A DNA stretch of 39,385 nt from a virus (IMGVR_UViG_3300044525_000005:1-39385), one strand, 5' to 3'; shown: positions 7,613 through 15,066, counted from the stretch's first letter. The notes: generated by a model from the sequence alone, not told the origin. Numbers and translations: made by a program.

Positions 7613-8058
7613 ACTGCTTCTCCTACGGGGGTGAGTGTGATGCTGGCACCGGTTGGGCAGCCAGCTTCGACGTAGAGTTTGTACGCCTGGACGCAGACGA
7701 TGCGGGAGTCGTCGGTGATCACGCCGGAGGTCGTCAGCGCGTCGAACGTGGATCGCAGCAGCTTGTCGAGGTCGGGCTTGGTGGAGTGCCACCTGGGTGC
7801 GAAGGGTTTCAGGGTGGAGGCGTTGCGGCCCGAGCCGTAGTGGCTTTTGGGGCGGCGGAACATGAACGTGACGGTCACGTCCACCGCGCGCAGGGGCGTC
7901 CAGCCTCTTCGGCGGGCTTCGTCTGCGGCGGCGGCAGCCACGGAGTCGCGCCACGGCGCCACCCGTTTGGATGACTCCACCATGACCCCGTTGCCCACGT
8001 GCCTCTTGGACCCCTGGGGTGCGGGATCGCCCACTACCACGAACCCGAGACTGGTCAT
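7609..8058 (-). CDS. RusA-like Holliday junction resolvase
   Basis: A 149-residue RusA-family endonuclease, which cuts branched recombination intermediates as a dimer. The N-terminal PAPQGSKRH and the signature KPDLDKLLRSTFDAL with the following GVITDDSRIV contain the paired aspartates that bind the metal ion in this family. Start ATG at 8058 overlaps the stop of the RecT-like gene by ATGA, and it forms a recombination set with that gene and the upstream nuclease. It may also resolve branches before packaging. No sign of damage. Confidence 0.92.
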   Translation of the reverse strand: MTSLGFVVVGDPAPQGSKRHVGNGVMVESSKRVAPWRDSVAAAAADEARRRGWTPLRAVDVTVTFMFRRPKSHYGSGRNASTLKPFAPRWHSTKPDLDKLLRSTFDALTTSGVITDDSRIVCVQAYKLYVEAGCPTGASITLTPVGEAV

Positions 8059-9158
8059 GACGGGTCCAACGGGACGTCGCAGATCAGGAGCAGCCGCTCA
8101 CGCGGGTCGCCGCCTTCCGTCTCCGCCGCCGCGAACACGCTGTCGAGGGTGTCGATCAGCGACGACGCTTCCTGTTTCGTCAGGTCTGATGAGGTGGCGA
8201 TATCCCGGCTGATGATCGCCGCGGACACGCGGAGCCGCTCGCTGCGGCTCTTGACACCGTACGCGTTGAACGTGGCGTGCAACTTTGCGGACTGGTCGCG
8301 GGTGATCCTCTCAGGAGGATCGGGCTCGAGCTCCGGTGTCTCGGCGTCAGCATCCGGGGTTTCCGTCTCAGTGACCATCGGTGACGACTCAACGGTCTCG
8401 GTGGCCGCTGGCGCCGGCGCAACCGGATCGCCGAACTCCGGTTCCGGTTCCGGGCTGGACGTTTCCTCCGGCTGCGCGGCGACGGGTGGCTGAGTCGCTG
8501 TTTTGCGTTGCGCAGTGCGCCGGCTTTGGGGCTTCACTGCCGCCTCCTCAGTGGCAGCCACCCACTCGTCACCGTCGTACAGTTCCTCCGCGGCGTACGG
8601 CATCGCCATGATCACGTCAGCCGCGACCAGCCGGCAGCATTCCGCCGTGGCCCGCGCGACCAACATCGCCCCCGGCTGCTTATGCCAGTTGTCCTTCCCG
8701 GCGATGCCCAAGCCACGCGCTCGGTCCATCGTCCATACCGAGGTCTGAACCTTTTCCGACCCGGCTCGACGGCCGCAGACGATGGCGCGGGTCGCGTTCG
8801 ACTCCTCCAACCACACCTCATGCCCGTGCGCTTGCACAAGCGCGCGGAGCGTGATCGCACGCAACGCGGGCGTGCCGTTGATGACGTCCATGGACCGCAG
8901 CGCCGCCATCGGCTGCAACCCGAGTTCCTGCCCGGTGAGTATGGTCGCGATGATGTTGCCGACGGTGATCCGGTCCAAATCGGCGTCGGTCTGATCACGG
9001 CTGGACCGGACACCGCGCAGCGACACGGGAACGAAAGGCGTCCCGGCGAGTTGGCTGGCGACCAGGGTGGCTTGCCGCGCGGACTCGGCCCACACAGCCA
9101 ACGCGGAGCCGTGGATCGCGTGGTTGAAGTCGCCGTCGCGGGTGGCGATGGCGGTCAT
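8055..9158 (-). CDS. RecT-like single-strand annealing recombinase
   Basis: A 367-residue protein whose N-terminal 200 residues match the RecT type of annealing protein as found in actinobacteriophages: an N-terminal SALAVWAESARQATLVASQL, then TVGNIIATILTGQELGLQPMAALRSMDVINGTPALRA and GAMLVARATAECCR. Residues about 215-290 are a low-complexity Pro/Glu/Thr linker, and the last 75 residues form a helical domain. RecT proteins coat single-stranded DNA and pair it with complementary strands. It directly follows a RecB/Cas4-type exonuclease (ATGA overlap), the expected RecE-like partner. The C-terminal domain is longer than in minimal RecT and might bind a partner protein. Confidence 0.85.
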   Translation of the reverse strand: MTAIATRDGDFNHAIHGSALAVWAESARQATLVASQLAGTPFVPVSLRGVRSSRDQTDADLDRITVGNIIATILTGQELGLQPMAALRSMDVINGTPALRAITLRALVQAHGHEVWLEESNATRAIVCGRRAGSEKVQTSVWTMDRARGLGIAGKDNWHKQPGAMLVARATAECCRLVAADVIMAMPYAAEELYDGDEWVAATEEAAVKPQSRRTAQRKTATQPPVAAQPEETSSPEPEPEFGDPVAPAPAATETVESSPMVTETETPDADAETPELEPDPPERITRDQSAKLHATFNAYGVKSRSERLRVSAAIISRDIATSSDLTKQEASSLIDTLDSVFAAAETEGGDPRERLLLICDVPLDPS

Positions 9159-9922
9159 GAGACGTGCCTCGGCGGGTAGAGGGCGCCGCCGCGCCACGAG
9201 TCCATGACGTCGCGCTGCATGCGGGCGACATGCAGGACGTGTGTGAAGTACCTGAACACCGCTTCGGACACGTCGAGGGGGATGCGGTCGTACCCGTCGG
9301 CGCGGATGTGGACGCCCCACCCGGTGTCGCCGATGCCGAGCTCGGACATTGGGTGTTCCTCACCGTCGTCGCCGAGGCGCACCTCGGCGAATCGGTACGC
9401 GGCGAGCTGCAGCGCGGCTTCGGGGTAGATGCCGGTGCGTCCCGTTTTCCAGTCGATGATCACAACTTCGCCGTTGCGGAGCTGGAGGACCGCGTCGCCC
9501 TGCCCGCAGTACTTCCACTTGCGGTCCGCGACGACGAATTCGGTGACGATCGGCTTCGGCTCCCAGTCGTCGAGGAACTTGACGCAGGACTCAACGTGCC
9601 CCGCCAGCTCCTCAGGCACCTCCACTTTGCGGCCGTGGAGCAGTCCCTGGGCGAGCCTGTGCACTTCGGTGCCGCGGTTAGAGGCTTTGTCCACCTCGGC
9701 GAAGCGGGCTTTCTGGAGCACAGCGAGCCGTTTCGACGGTGGCATCTTCGACAGGTCCGCCCAGTTGTCCACGGCGTATCCGGCGGTCGTGTTCGCGGCC
9801 CAGTTGATCAGGGCTGGTTTGCCGAGGACGTCGAGAGCTGTGGTGACGCCGAGGACGGGTTCCCCGTCGATGGTGTAGGAGTGTCCGCGTCCGCGTTTGA
9901 TCTGCCGTATGCCGCTGCTCAT
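9155..9922 (-). CDS. RecB/Cas4-like PD-(D/E)XK exonuclease
   Basis: A 255-residue nuclease of the PD-(D/E)XK superfamily. It has the helical motif NRGTEVHRLAQGLL with the metal-binding His, then GQGDAVLQLRNGEVVIIDWKTG, where the Asp of GDAV and the D-x-K of IIDWKTG make up the active site, and QLAAYRFAEVRL for the following helix. The set matches phage Cas4/RecB-like exonucleases that resect DNA for an annealing protein. The ATG at 9922 overlaps the previous stop and is better than the one four codons upstream. No four-cysteine cluster typical of true Cas4 is evident, so it is probably RecE-like. Confidence 0.88.
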   Translation of the reverse strand: MSSGIRQIKRGRGHSYTIDGEPVLGVTTALDVLGKPALINWAANTTAGYAVDNWADLSKMPPSKRLAVLQKARFAEVDKASNRGTEVHRLAQGLLHGRKVEVPEELAGHVESCVKFLDDWEPKPIVTEFVVADRKWKYCGQGDAVLQLRNGEVVIIDWKTGRTGIYPEAALQLAAYRFAEVRLGDDGEEHPMSELGIGDTGWGVHIRADGYDRIPLDVSEAVFRYFTHVLHVARMQRDVMDSWRGGALYPPRHVS

Positions 9923-10122
9923 GGGGTGACCCATCGCGCGAGGGTGCGTTTGAAGGTGGGGGCTGGGTGGTGCGCGCGCGGCACGCCGTGAATCGTGTCT
10001 GGTATCCCGCTGAAATCGGCTTTGAACACGAACTCCTCCACGGTGGTGATCCGCACCTTGTCGCCGTCGCGGAGGTCCGGCAATGCGACAGGCTCCCAGT
10101 GTGCCCCCGAGGTCGCGTTCAT
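9919..10122 (-). CDS. Small phage protein, unknown function
   Basis: A 67-residue protein with 4-base overlaps at both ends to its neighbours. It has the pattern ALPDLRDGDKVRITTVEEFVF, like a small beta-barrel, and a basic C-terminus. It sits directly before the exonuclease gene. No known domain is recognised. Confidence 0.7.
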   Translation of the reverse strand: MNATSGAHWEPVALPDLRDGDKVRITTVEEFVFKADFSGIPDTIHGVPRAHHPAPTFKRTLARWVTP

Positions 10123-10433
10123 GGCCGACGCCCAGTGATGCGGCGGCAGAGTCGAGAGATCAGCCCCGTTCGGGGGGGCGCCTGAGGCGTTGTCGGGAGC
10201 GCAGCCTCAGGCGCCGTGTCCTCGGCAGGAGCGACCGAGGAGTACATCGGATCACGCGCGTGATCCCACACTTGATTTCGGATCGTGCTGATCTGCCCCG
10301 TCACCGAATCGTCCCCACCGGCCATGAAGGTCTCGTCGGCGAGGCGCAGCCAGCGGTCACGGATGGACTGGTTGCGGGTGTGCTCGGCGAGGCGCAGGTA
10401 GTCGGCGACCGTGGTCTGCTCGGAGGCGCTCAT
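10119..10433 (-). CDS. Small phage protein, unknown function
   Basis: A 104-residue protein. The first 60 residues are helical (SEQTTVADYLRLAEHTRNQS and RWLRLADETF), followed by a Pro/Ala-rich linker and a basic tail RLCRRITGRRP that may bind nucleic acid. ATG at 10433 overlaps the previous gene's stop by ATGA. It belongs to the run of four coupled unknown genes between the regulator and the exonuclease. Confidence 0.7.
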   Translation of the reverse strand: MSASEQTTVADYLRLAEHTRNQSIRDRWLRLADETFMAGGDDSVTGQISTIRNQVWDHARDPMYSSVAPAEDTAPEAALPTTPQAPPRTGLISRLCRRITGRRP

Positions 10434-10762
10434 GTCACGGCCGTTTCGGTGGTGTACAGATGCGACGCGGCCTGGACCGCCAGGTAAAGGGCGTTGTGGA
10501 GAACGTGGGCCTGGGAGCACGCGTCAGAGAGATGGGAGATAGTGTCCTCTACCGGGCGGGCGAAGGACGAGGGCAGGTTGTCCACTGCGATCGCGGCCTC
10601 GCCCGCGAGGGAACTGATCTGTTGCGAGAGCCGCTGCGCGATCTGCTCCACATAACTCGCGGCGTCAGCGATGTCGTTGAGGTGGTCGTAAGCCTCGCTC
10701 ACGGTCGTCTGGTTGTTCAGGTCGTGGCACAGTTGCCGCAGCCCCTCGGCGTAGCCGCTCAT
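10430..10762 (-). CDS. Helical small phage protein, unknown function
   Basis: A 110-residue mostly alpha-helical protein (GLRQLCHDLNNQTTVSEAYD, AASYVEQIAQRLSQQISSL) with amphipathic spacing that fits a four-helix bundle or coiled coil. ATG at 10762 overlaps the upstream stop by ATGA. No enzyme motif is visible. Its early-operon place suggests a host-takeover or replication accessory role, which is only inference. Confidence 0.72.
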   Translation of the reverse strand: MSGYAEGLRQLCHDLNNQTTVSEAYDHLNDIADAASYVEQIAQRLSQQISSLAGEAAIAVDNLPSSFARPVEDTISHLSDACSQAHVLHNALYLAVQAASHLYTTETAVT

Positions 10763-11061
10763 CGGGAGCCTTTGGAGGCGAGGTTGTCGGCCTTGACTGC
10801 ACGGGTCGCGACCTGGAGGGCCTCGTTGACCCATTCCCCGGCGACGTCCAGCCCGCCTGCGGACTCGGCGTCGGCCAGTTGGATCATGCCGCGGAGCTGT
10901 GTGAGCAGTTCGTCAAGGTCGTCCCACTCGGTGTTCGGGAGCAACTGGAACGCCGTCGCGACCGGTCGCGACCTGCTCAGGCTGTCTGCGGTGCTGGCGC
11001 GTCGAGCGAGGTCCACCAGCGCCCGCGCCCGCTGCGCGACAGTGAGGTGAGGATTTGTCAT
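10759..11061 (-). CDS. Helical small phage protein, unknown function
   Basis: A 100-residue helical protein (VAQRARALVDLARRAST, WDDLDELLTQLRGMIQLAD). It is the first member of the four-gene coupled run. An AGGA lies about 12 bases before the ATG at 11061, and 65 non-coding bases separate it from the regulator gene upstream. Function unknown. Confidence 0.7.
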   Translation of the reverse strand: MTNPHLTVAQRARALVDLARRASTADSLSRSRPVATAFQLLPNTEWDDLDELLTQLRGMIQLADAESAGGLDVAGEWVNEALQVATRAVKADNLASKGSR

Positions 11062-11126
11062 GTCATACTCGATCCTGTGGTTGGTCGGGGACCGCTGTCT
11101 GGTGTGGGTGGCGGTCCCCACTTACG

Positions 11127-11378
11127 TCAGCGCTTGGCCAGCTCGCGCAGCGCGCGGACCTTCGCCTGATACGCGGCGACTTCGTTGGACAGGTCCCTCC
11201 CGCTGTCGAGGTGCCTATACCAGCGCCGCACTGTCTCGCTCGTGAGGTCGACCCCACCTTCCGCGTTGATATCGGCGGCGAGTCTGCGCCAGCTCGCGCC
11301 TGCCTCCCGGCGGTTGCGGACGTAGCTGGCAAGGTCAATCCCCAGTCGCTCTTCGATCAGACGCTGGTATGGGGTCAT
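11127..11378 (-). CDS. Small helix-turn-helix DNA-binding regulator
   Basis: An 83-residue basic protein with the helical pattern YQRLIEERLGIDLASYVRNR, then GASWRRLAADINAEGG and LTSETVRRWYRHLD, which reads as a helix-turn-helix with recognition helix around ETVRRWYRHL. It is the first gene of the leftward early operon and lies beside a 336-base regulatory region. A likely role is control of the early promoter or of the opposite-facing gene at 11715. The ATG at 11378 is preferred because longer reading would use the regulatory region. Confidence 0.72.
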   Translation of the reverse strand: MTPYQRLIEERLGIDLASYVRNRREAGASWRRLAADINAEGGVDLTSETVRRWYRHLDSGRDLSNEVAAYQAKVRALRELAKR

Positions 11379-11385
11379 GCGGAAC

Positions 11386-11414
11386 ACTCTGCATCTGTGC
11401 CATAGTTTTGTCAA
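11386..11414 (-). promoter_or_regulatory. Candidate leftward early promoter
   Basis: A perfect TTGACA (minus strand, 11414-11409) is followed after 17 bases by CAGAGT, a poor -10. It lies just upstream of the HTH gene starting at 11378. The -35 is convincing, the -10 is not, so an activator or a different -10 may be used. Confidence 0.35.
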
Positions 11415-11567
11415 CAGTGAATTCGGTGATGCCTTGGTACCGCTGGCCGTGACGGCGCGAGTAGCCAACAGCGCTGCTACGCTGTAGGCGCAAGGCTGGG
11501 CGTAGCGACGCGTCCAAGGTCCAGAAAACAAGCTCGTAGCGGGCACCTCCTCCACGGGAGGGGCGCG

Positions 11568-11605
11568 AAAAACCGCCCCGCTTGCCCAGAAGGGCAGGCG
11601 GGGCG
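11568..11605 (-). terminator. Rho-independent terminator for leftward late transcripts
   Basis: Read on the minus strand, CGCCCCGCCTGCCC pairs with GGGCAAGCGGGGCG across the loop TTCT (one G-T wobble) and is followed by GTTTTTC. The 14-bp GC-rich stem spans 11574-11605 and the T-run is at 11572-11568. It lies downstream of the holin gene and upstream of the early HTH gene, so it should separate the late lysis transcript from the early operon. Confidence 0.8.
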
Positions 11606-11614
11606 CGTATATGA

Positions 11615-11631
11615 CTAGACAGAGTGTCTAG
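11615..11631. promoter_or_regulatory. Operator-like palindrome
   Basis: CTAGACA and TGTCTAG are perfect inverted repeats separated by GAG. This 17-base dyad overlaps the -35 element of the rightward promoter candidate for the gene at 11715, a position suited to repression by a dimeric DNA-binding protein. The two nearby HTH proteins (83 and 74 residues) are the obvious candidate ligands. Confidence 0.65.
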
Positions 11632-11644
11632 GCTGGTGTACAGT
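11616..11644 (+). promoter_or_regulatory. Candidate rightward promoter of the small HTH gene
   Basis: TAGACA (11616-11621), 17-base spacer, TACAGT (11639-11644). Four to five positions of each hexamer match the principal-sigma consensus. The palindromic operator covers the -35. It would give a leader of about 65 bases before the ATG at 11715. Confidence 0.45.
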
Positions 11645-11714
11645 CGGGTTATGACGGCGACCCCCGCACCGCAGACCTGTACCACTCACTGACCACGAAC
11701 AGCCGGGGCGCGTG

Positions 11715-11939
11715 ATGACCGAGACCAAATGGTACCTAGAGGGCCTGCCGGGGCAACTTTTAGACGAGGTCACCGACGTCGAGGCGAAACGCGCCCGCGC
11801 TGAGATGGACGCCGAATTTTGGGCTCACCGGAGGGACGAGAACATTAAGCGTCTCATGGAGCTAGCTGTGCCTGTGAAGGCAATCCTCGCCGCGACTAGT
11901 CTGTCCCGCTCGCGGCTGTACCAGATCAGGGACCAGTGA
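11715..11939 (+). CDS. Small rightward HTH protein
   Basis: A 74-residue charged helical protein (ATG at 11715; a GTG one codon earlier is possible). The C-terminus VPVKAILAATSLSRSRLYQI has the spacing of a helix-turn-helix recognition unit, as in resolvase- and sigma-like short HTHs. It is one of only four rightward genes and is convergent with the holin gene, overlapping its end by 14 bases, so leftward late transcription crosses it as antisense. With its own promoter and operator it is a candidate repressor or immunity regulator; this is inference. Confidence 0.65.
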   Translation: MTETKWYLEGLPGQLLDEVTDVEAKRARAEMDAEFWAHRRDENIKRLMELAVPVKAILAATSLSRSRLYQIRDQ

Positions 11940-12126
11940 CGGGTGCTTTCGCGTCGGGCGCGTCCGCGTTGCCCACCACGTACACACCGAGCGCGGTGGC
12001 CACTGCGATGATGATCTGCGCGTACTCCAACGCCCGCCCGGACAGCACACCAAGGCTGACCGCCTGAGCGACGACGCCCACCAGGGCGACGAGCAGTTTT
12101 CGGATGGTGGCTAGGTAACTGGTCAT
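11926..12126 (-). CDS. Putative holin
   Basis: A 66-residue membrane protein that directly follows the endolysin gene. Two hydrophobic spans are visible (LLVALVGVVAQAVSLGVL and YAQIIIAVATALGVYVV) with a charged loop between and a short polar tail, the usual class II holin shape. It would make membrane lesions to time lysis and release the endolysin. The ATG at 12126 is preceded by GTGAGGA at good spacing, eight bases after the endolysin stop. Assignment rests on topology and context, not on family recognition. Confidence 0.75.
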   Translation of the reverse strand: MTSYLATIRKLLVALVGVVAQAVSLGVLSGRALEYAQIIIAVATALGVYVVGNADAPDAKAPVTGP

Positions 12127-12133
12127 GTCATCC

Positions 12134-13087
12134 TCACGGTTTGGGAGTGGCGTCACCGGTCAGGGTGACGGTGAACTTCGGCGGTGTCGGCTGCGCGGTC
12201 GTCAGCTTGGCCACGATCGTCTGCACCTGCGCGTCGGTGAGCGTGACCCCGGCGGCTTTGACTGCGTCGGTGATCTGCTGCGCTGTCAGAGGTTTCACCG
12301 AAGCAGCCTGCGCCGCCTGCTGCTGCGCGTCCGTCAGCCAGTAAGACATCGGATGCGGCGAGGTGTCGGCCTTCCCGGCCGCGTCCACATGAGCAACCGC
12401 GTACGCCCATATCGCCTTGACGTCGTCCGCTGATAAGGGCATGTCCCCTCCATAGGGTGAGTTGTCGGGCCACCACGCGCCGAGCGCGTAGGGGTCGATC
12501 AGAAGATTGGAGTCGGTGCCGGGGACGGGCGAACTGTGCCACGACCCGTCCAGGTTGTGCTCCTGCACCATGCACACAAACGGCGACCTGATGTTGTACG
12601 GCTGATTCCAGGTGCTCATCATCAGCCAATGCTTCCCGCGTAGCTTTGTGCTGCCCGGGTTCGCGCCGAGCCAGTCGATGAGGTCGCTCTGCCCGTACAG
12701 GAACGCGGGGTGACGCCCGCCCATCCCCGCTTGCGCGGCGTCGAGCTTCTGAGCCATTTCAGGAAACCGGCCGGCGGGGACTTGGGTGTCGATCGAGAAG
12801 GACACGCGGACGCCAGCGGGCACACCCAGAGCGTTGCAAGCGTTGAGCGCCTCCACGCCGGCCTGCCCGCATTCGCCCACGCTGTAGGTGAGGAACGCGT
12901 CCGCCGCACGCTCCCAGTTCGGGGAGAACCCCATTCCTTTGGCCCTGATCTGGTCCACCCTCGCCCTGTCGATGTGGGCGAACCCGCCGGGGCTGCCGAC
13001 GATGTACCCGGTGCACGCCGCGCCGCCGTTCGCCTTCGCCACGTCCAGGTCGAATGCGGACGCGCCGTCGTACACCCACAGCGTCAC
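12134..13087 (-). CDS. Endolysin with DUF1906 glycoside-hydrolase-like domain
   Basis: A 317-residue lysin. Residues 1 to about 215 look like the DUF1906 TIM-barrel family: an N-terminal YDGASAFD strand with an acidic residue, VPAGVRVSFSIDTQ, HPAFLYGQSDLIDWL and WLMMSTWNQPYNIR. Related domains are cell-wall lytic enzymes in phages of Actinobacteria. The remaining 100 residues are an Ala/Gln-rich tail (SYWLTDAQQQAAQAASV, LTAQQITDAVKAAGVTLTDA) that may serve as cell-wall or oligomer contact. No signal peptide, so export depends on the holin that follows. GTG at 13087 overlaps the upstream stop by GTGA and places the barrel start at the N-terminus. Confidence 0.85.
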   Translation of the reverse strand: MTLWVYDGASAFDLDVAKANGGAACTGYIVGSPGGFAHIDRARVDQIRAKGMGFSPNWERAADAFLTYSVGECGQAGVEALNACNALGVPAGVRVSFSIDTQVPAGRFPEMAQKLDAAQAGMGGRHPAFLYGQSDLIDWLGANPGSTKLRGKHWLMMSTWNQPYNIRSPFVCMVQEHNLDGSWHSSPVPGTDSNLLIDPYALGAWWPDNSPYGGDMPLSADDVKAIWAYAVAHVDAAGKADTSPHPMSYWLTDAQQQAAQAASVKPLTAQQITDAVKAAGVTLTDAQVQTIVAKLTTAQPTPPKFTVTLTGDATPKP

Positions 13088-13623
13088 CTCGCACGCCCCA
13101 AGGCCTTGAGCATCTTGTCGTGCTCGATGTCCAGGATCGGCCTGGCTTCCGCGCACACGCTCGCGTTGCGCATGATCGTCAGCTCGTTGTCCTGCAAACG
13201 CTCACCGCTCGTGGACCAGTTCGTGGAGCCTGAGAGTCGCCACACGCCGTCGATGATCGCCATCTTGCGGTGCATTATCGCTGACTTCTCCGACGTGCCG
13301 ACAGCGACGCTGTTGCCGTCCATCTCATGCTTGTATTTCTCGAGGATGGCTCTCTCGTGGACGCCGCCAGCCTGGGATTTGTCGAGGCTGATCTGGCAGT
13401 AAATCTTGCCGTTCAGGAGAAAACCGTCGATGAGAGCGGCGAGCGCGTCGTCGTCGTAGCCGTACATGGCCAGGACGAGGCTGGTTGTGGTGGAGCTGAT
13501 GACTGCCTGCAACGCGCCGTGGACGTCGTCCCACGGGGAGTAGAAGGTCCGCATGTCGTCTGGGTATCCGGCTCCGACACCGGACGCCTTGTACTGGTCG
13601 AGGTCGCTGATCTGCAGCGTCAC
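13084..13623 (-). CDS. Phospholipase D-like (single HKD) enzyme
   Basis: A 179-residue protein of the PLD superfamily. The catalytic motif HRKMAIIDG (H-x-K-x4-D, residues 118-125) is followed by the typical WRLSGSTNWS, and the N-terminal half has the expected SSTTTSLVLAMYGYDDDAL and a PLD-like strand KIYCQISLDKSQ. With one HKD per chain it should work as a dimer, like the Nuc nuclease. The superfamily includes nucleases and phospholipases. Its place directly before the endolysin suggests attack on the membrane or on released host DNA during lysis. No signal peptide. Confidence 0.88.
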   Translation of the reverse strand: MTLQISDLDQYKASGVGAGYPDDMRTFYSPWDDVHGALQAVISSTTTSLVLAMYGYDDDALAALIDGFLLNGKIYCQISLDKSQAGGVHERAILEKYKHEMDGNSVAVGTSEKSAIMHRKMAIIDGVWRLSGSTNWSTSGERLQDNELTIMRNASVCAEARPILDIEHDKMLKALGRAR

Positions 13624-13826
13624 GGCGTGCCTTGGAGATGCTGCGCGGCGTGATCGGACAGTTCATGCTCGGCGAAGCCCACGTCCACATGGTCGCACGG
13701 GTCGTGCCAGGAGCAGTCGGAGCATCGGCCGAAGTAGTAGGCGTCGCCGTCGTGGGACCAGTCAGCGAAGATCACGCCGCCGGCCGAGTGATGCATCATC
13801 GTCTCACCACTGGCCTCTCTGCTCAT
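13620..13826 (-). CDS. Small Cys/His-rich protein
   Basis: A 68-residue protein with FGRCSDCSWHDPCDHVDVGF and a later AEHELSDHAAQH, giving enough Cys and His to bind a zinc ion. ATG at 13826 overlaps the membrane-protein stop by ATGA and its stop overlaps the PLD start. No family recognised; similar short zinc-like proteins recur in phage lysis regions, from memory. Confidence 0.7.
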   Translation of the reverse strand: MSREASGETMMHHSAGGVIFADWSHDGDAYYFGRCSDCSWHDPCDHVDVGFAEHELSDHAAQHLQGTP

Positions 13827-14173
13827 TTCACGAGGCTCACAACGCACATGTTCAGCTGGTTGATGGACGCGGAGGGTCCCAGTTTCCCTGAGCAGTAGAT
13901 CGCGGCGATGGTCACCCGGTTGATCGACCCGACCGCGCCTGACGTGGTGGAGCGGCCCTGCTCATAGCACTTGCCGCCAGGTGTCGTGCAGTCCACGAGC
14001 CGATCCGAGTTGCGCCGAGTGTCATTGGCCACGCCGATGATCTTCTGAAACTGGTAACTGGCGATGACGGTGACATAGCCGAGCATCAGCACCGTCGTGA
14101 CAACCAGGGCAGCGCTTAAGTTCCTGACTATGCGGCGGGAATGCTCGACCAGTCCGCGTCTTTCCTCGCTCAT
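13823..14173 (-). CDS. Membrane protein of the lysis cassette
   Basis: A 116-residue protein with a charged N-terminus, a single span (LSAALVVTTVLMLGYVTVIASY, about residues 19-40) and an outside-facing domain with four cysteines (DCTTPGGKCYEQG, AIYCSGK and a final CVVSLVK). N-in, C-out topology is expected. Cysteines could form disulfides outside the membrane, as in spanin- or antiholin-like factors, but no family assignment is safe. It overlaps both neighbours by ATGA. Confidence 0.75.
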   Translation of the reverse strand: MSEERRGLVEHSRRIVRNLSAALVVTTVLMLGYVTVIASYQFQKIIGVANDTRRNSDRLVDCTTPGGKCYEQGRSTTSGAVGSINRVTIAAIYCSGKLGPSASINQLNMCVVSLVK

Positions 14174-14568
14174 CGCGCGGATCCCCTCTGGATCTGATCG
14201 AGGACGTCGGTCATCTCCTGAATCGCCGTGAACACTTTCTGCAACGCGTCCATCGACGCCTTGTTGTGAGCCGCGAGATCTTTGCCCATCTCCTCCATCA
14301 GGTCGCGCCCGGTGACCGCGCGTTCCAGCACCTTCCGGGCGCTTTCCTCAGCCGCCAGCTCACGCTGAAGGATAGCGATTTTCACATTCTGCGACTCGAT
14401 CTCTTTATCCATCAGGTCGCTGCGGACGATCAGGTCGTCCCGGTCGCCCTGCAACGCCTTGATCCGCGACCGCGCGTAACTGTCGCGGCTCACCGCAAGC
14501 GCGGAGACGATCAGGACGAGTACGCCGAAGATCGCGCCCACACCGGTGGCGAGGTTAGTGATGTGCAT
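14170..14568 (-). CDS. Membrane-anchored coiled-coil protein
   Basis: A 132-residue protein with an N-terminal hydrophobic span (VGAIFGVLVLIVSALAVS) and then about 100 residues of charged helix with heptad spacing (LMDKEIESQNVKIAILQREL, MDALQKVFTAIQEMTDVLDQ). It could be a second holin-type or spanin-type lysis factor, or a membrane anchor for the virion exit. Overlaps the next gene by ATGA; ten bases downstream of the minor tail gene. Confidence 0.75.
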   Translation of the reverse strand: MHITNLATGVGAIFGVLVLIVSALAVSRDSYARSRIKALQGDRDDLIVRSDLMDKEIESQNVKIAILQRELAAEESARKVLERAVTGRDLMEEMGKDLAAHNKASMDALQKVFTAIQEMTDVLDQIQRGSAR

Positions 14569-14577
14569 CAGGAGACC

Positions 14578-15066
14578 TCACGGTTGGAAGTCGAATTTCG
14601 CGGAGACGCGGGAGCCCACGTCGAGGCTGAACACGTTCGCGCCCGACGTCCACGTCGAACTGATCGTCACCGACTGGGAACCTGTCGACAGCCCGAGGAT
14701 CAGCTCGTTCAACGTGGTGTGGAAGCGGCCCGCGGCGGCGCCGTGACCGTAGACGCGGACCGCTCCACCGCCGGCGGAACCGATCTTCAGCTGCATGGAC
14801 ACGTTCGGCTCAGTCGCTGAGCTGATCACGCCGTACAGGGACCACGTCGCGTACGCCTTCGTCGCCCACGTGGGGACCGTGATGTTACCCACCGTCACCC
14901 ACGTCGCGGTGCCCGCGGTGGGAGTGGACAGGACACCGCCCGGGCCGAAAATAATGCTCACTGTTCCGCCACCGGCGAGGTCCACAACGTCCTGCGCGAC
15001 CTCGTCCGCCCACGCCGCAGTGGCCAGATCGCCCACGGCGGGAACGGTGGGACTCATGATTCCCAT
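14578..15066 (-). CDS. Minor tail / virion surface protein
   Basis: A 162-residue beta-rich protein with a short N-terminal helix (AAWADEVAQDVVDLAGGG) typical of phage tail-tip attachment, then Thr/Ser/Gly-rich strands (TWVTVGNITVPTWATKAYAT, TGSQSVTISSTWTSGANV) resembling a jelly-roll. ATG at 15066 has a GAGGAG ribosome site eight bases before it. It is the last gene of the tail block before the lysis genes, where receptor-binding or tip-decoration proteins usually lie. Confidence 0.72.
   Translation of the reverse strand: MGIMSPTVPAVGDLATAAWADEVAQDVVDLAGGGTVSIIFGPGGVLSTPTAGTATWVTVGNITVPTWATKAYATWSLYGVISSATEPNVSMQLKIGSAGGGAVRVYGHGAAAGRFHTTLNELILGLSTGSQSVTISSTWTSGANVFSLDVGSRVSAKFDFQP

Larger units (their letters stand above)
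11379..11714. other. Intergenic control region between divergent regulators
   Basis: 336 bases without a credible gene. Apart from the promoter candidates, the leftward terminator and the palindrome listed separately, it holds a weaker CCTCC/GGAGG stem near 11547-11562 and a 7-base inverted pair GCTACGC/GCGTAGC. The layout (divergent small DNA-binding genes, operator over a promoter, terminator between) resembles a phage switch. Confidence 0.6.
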
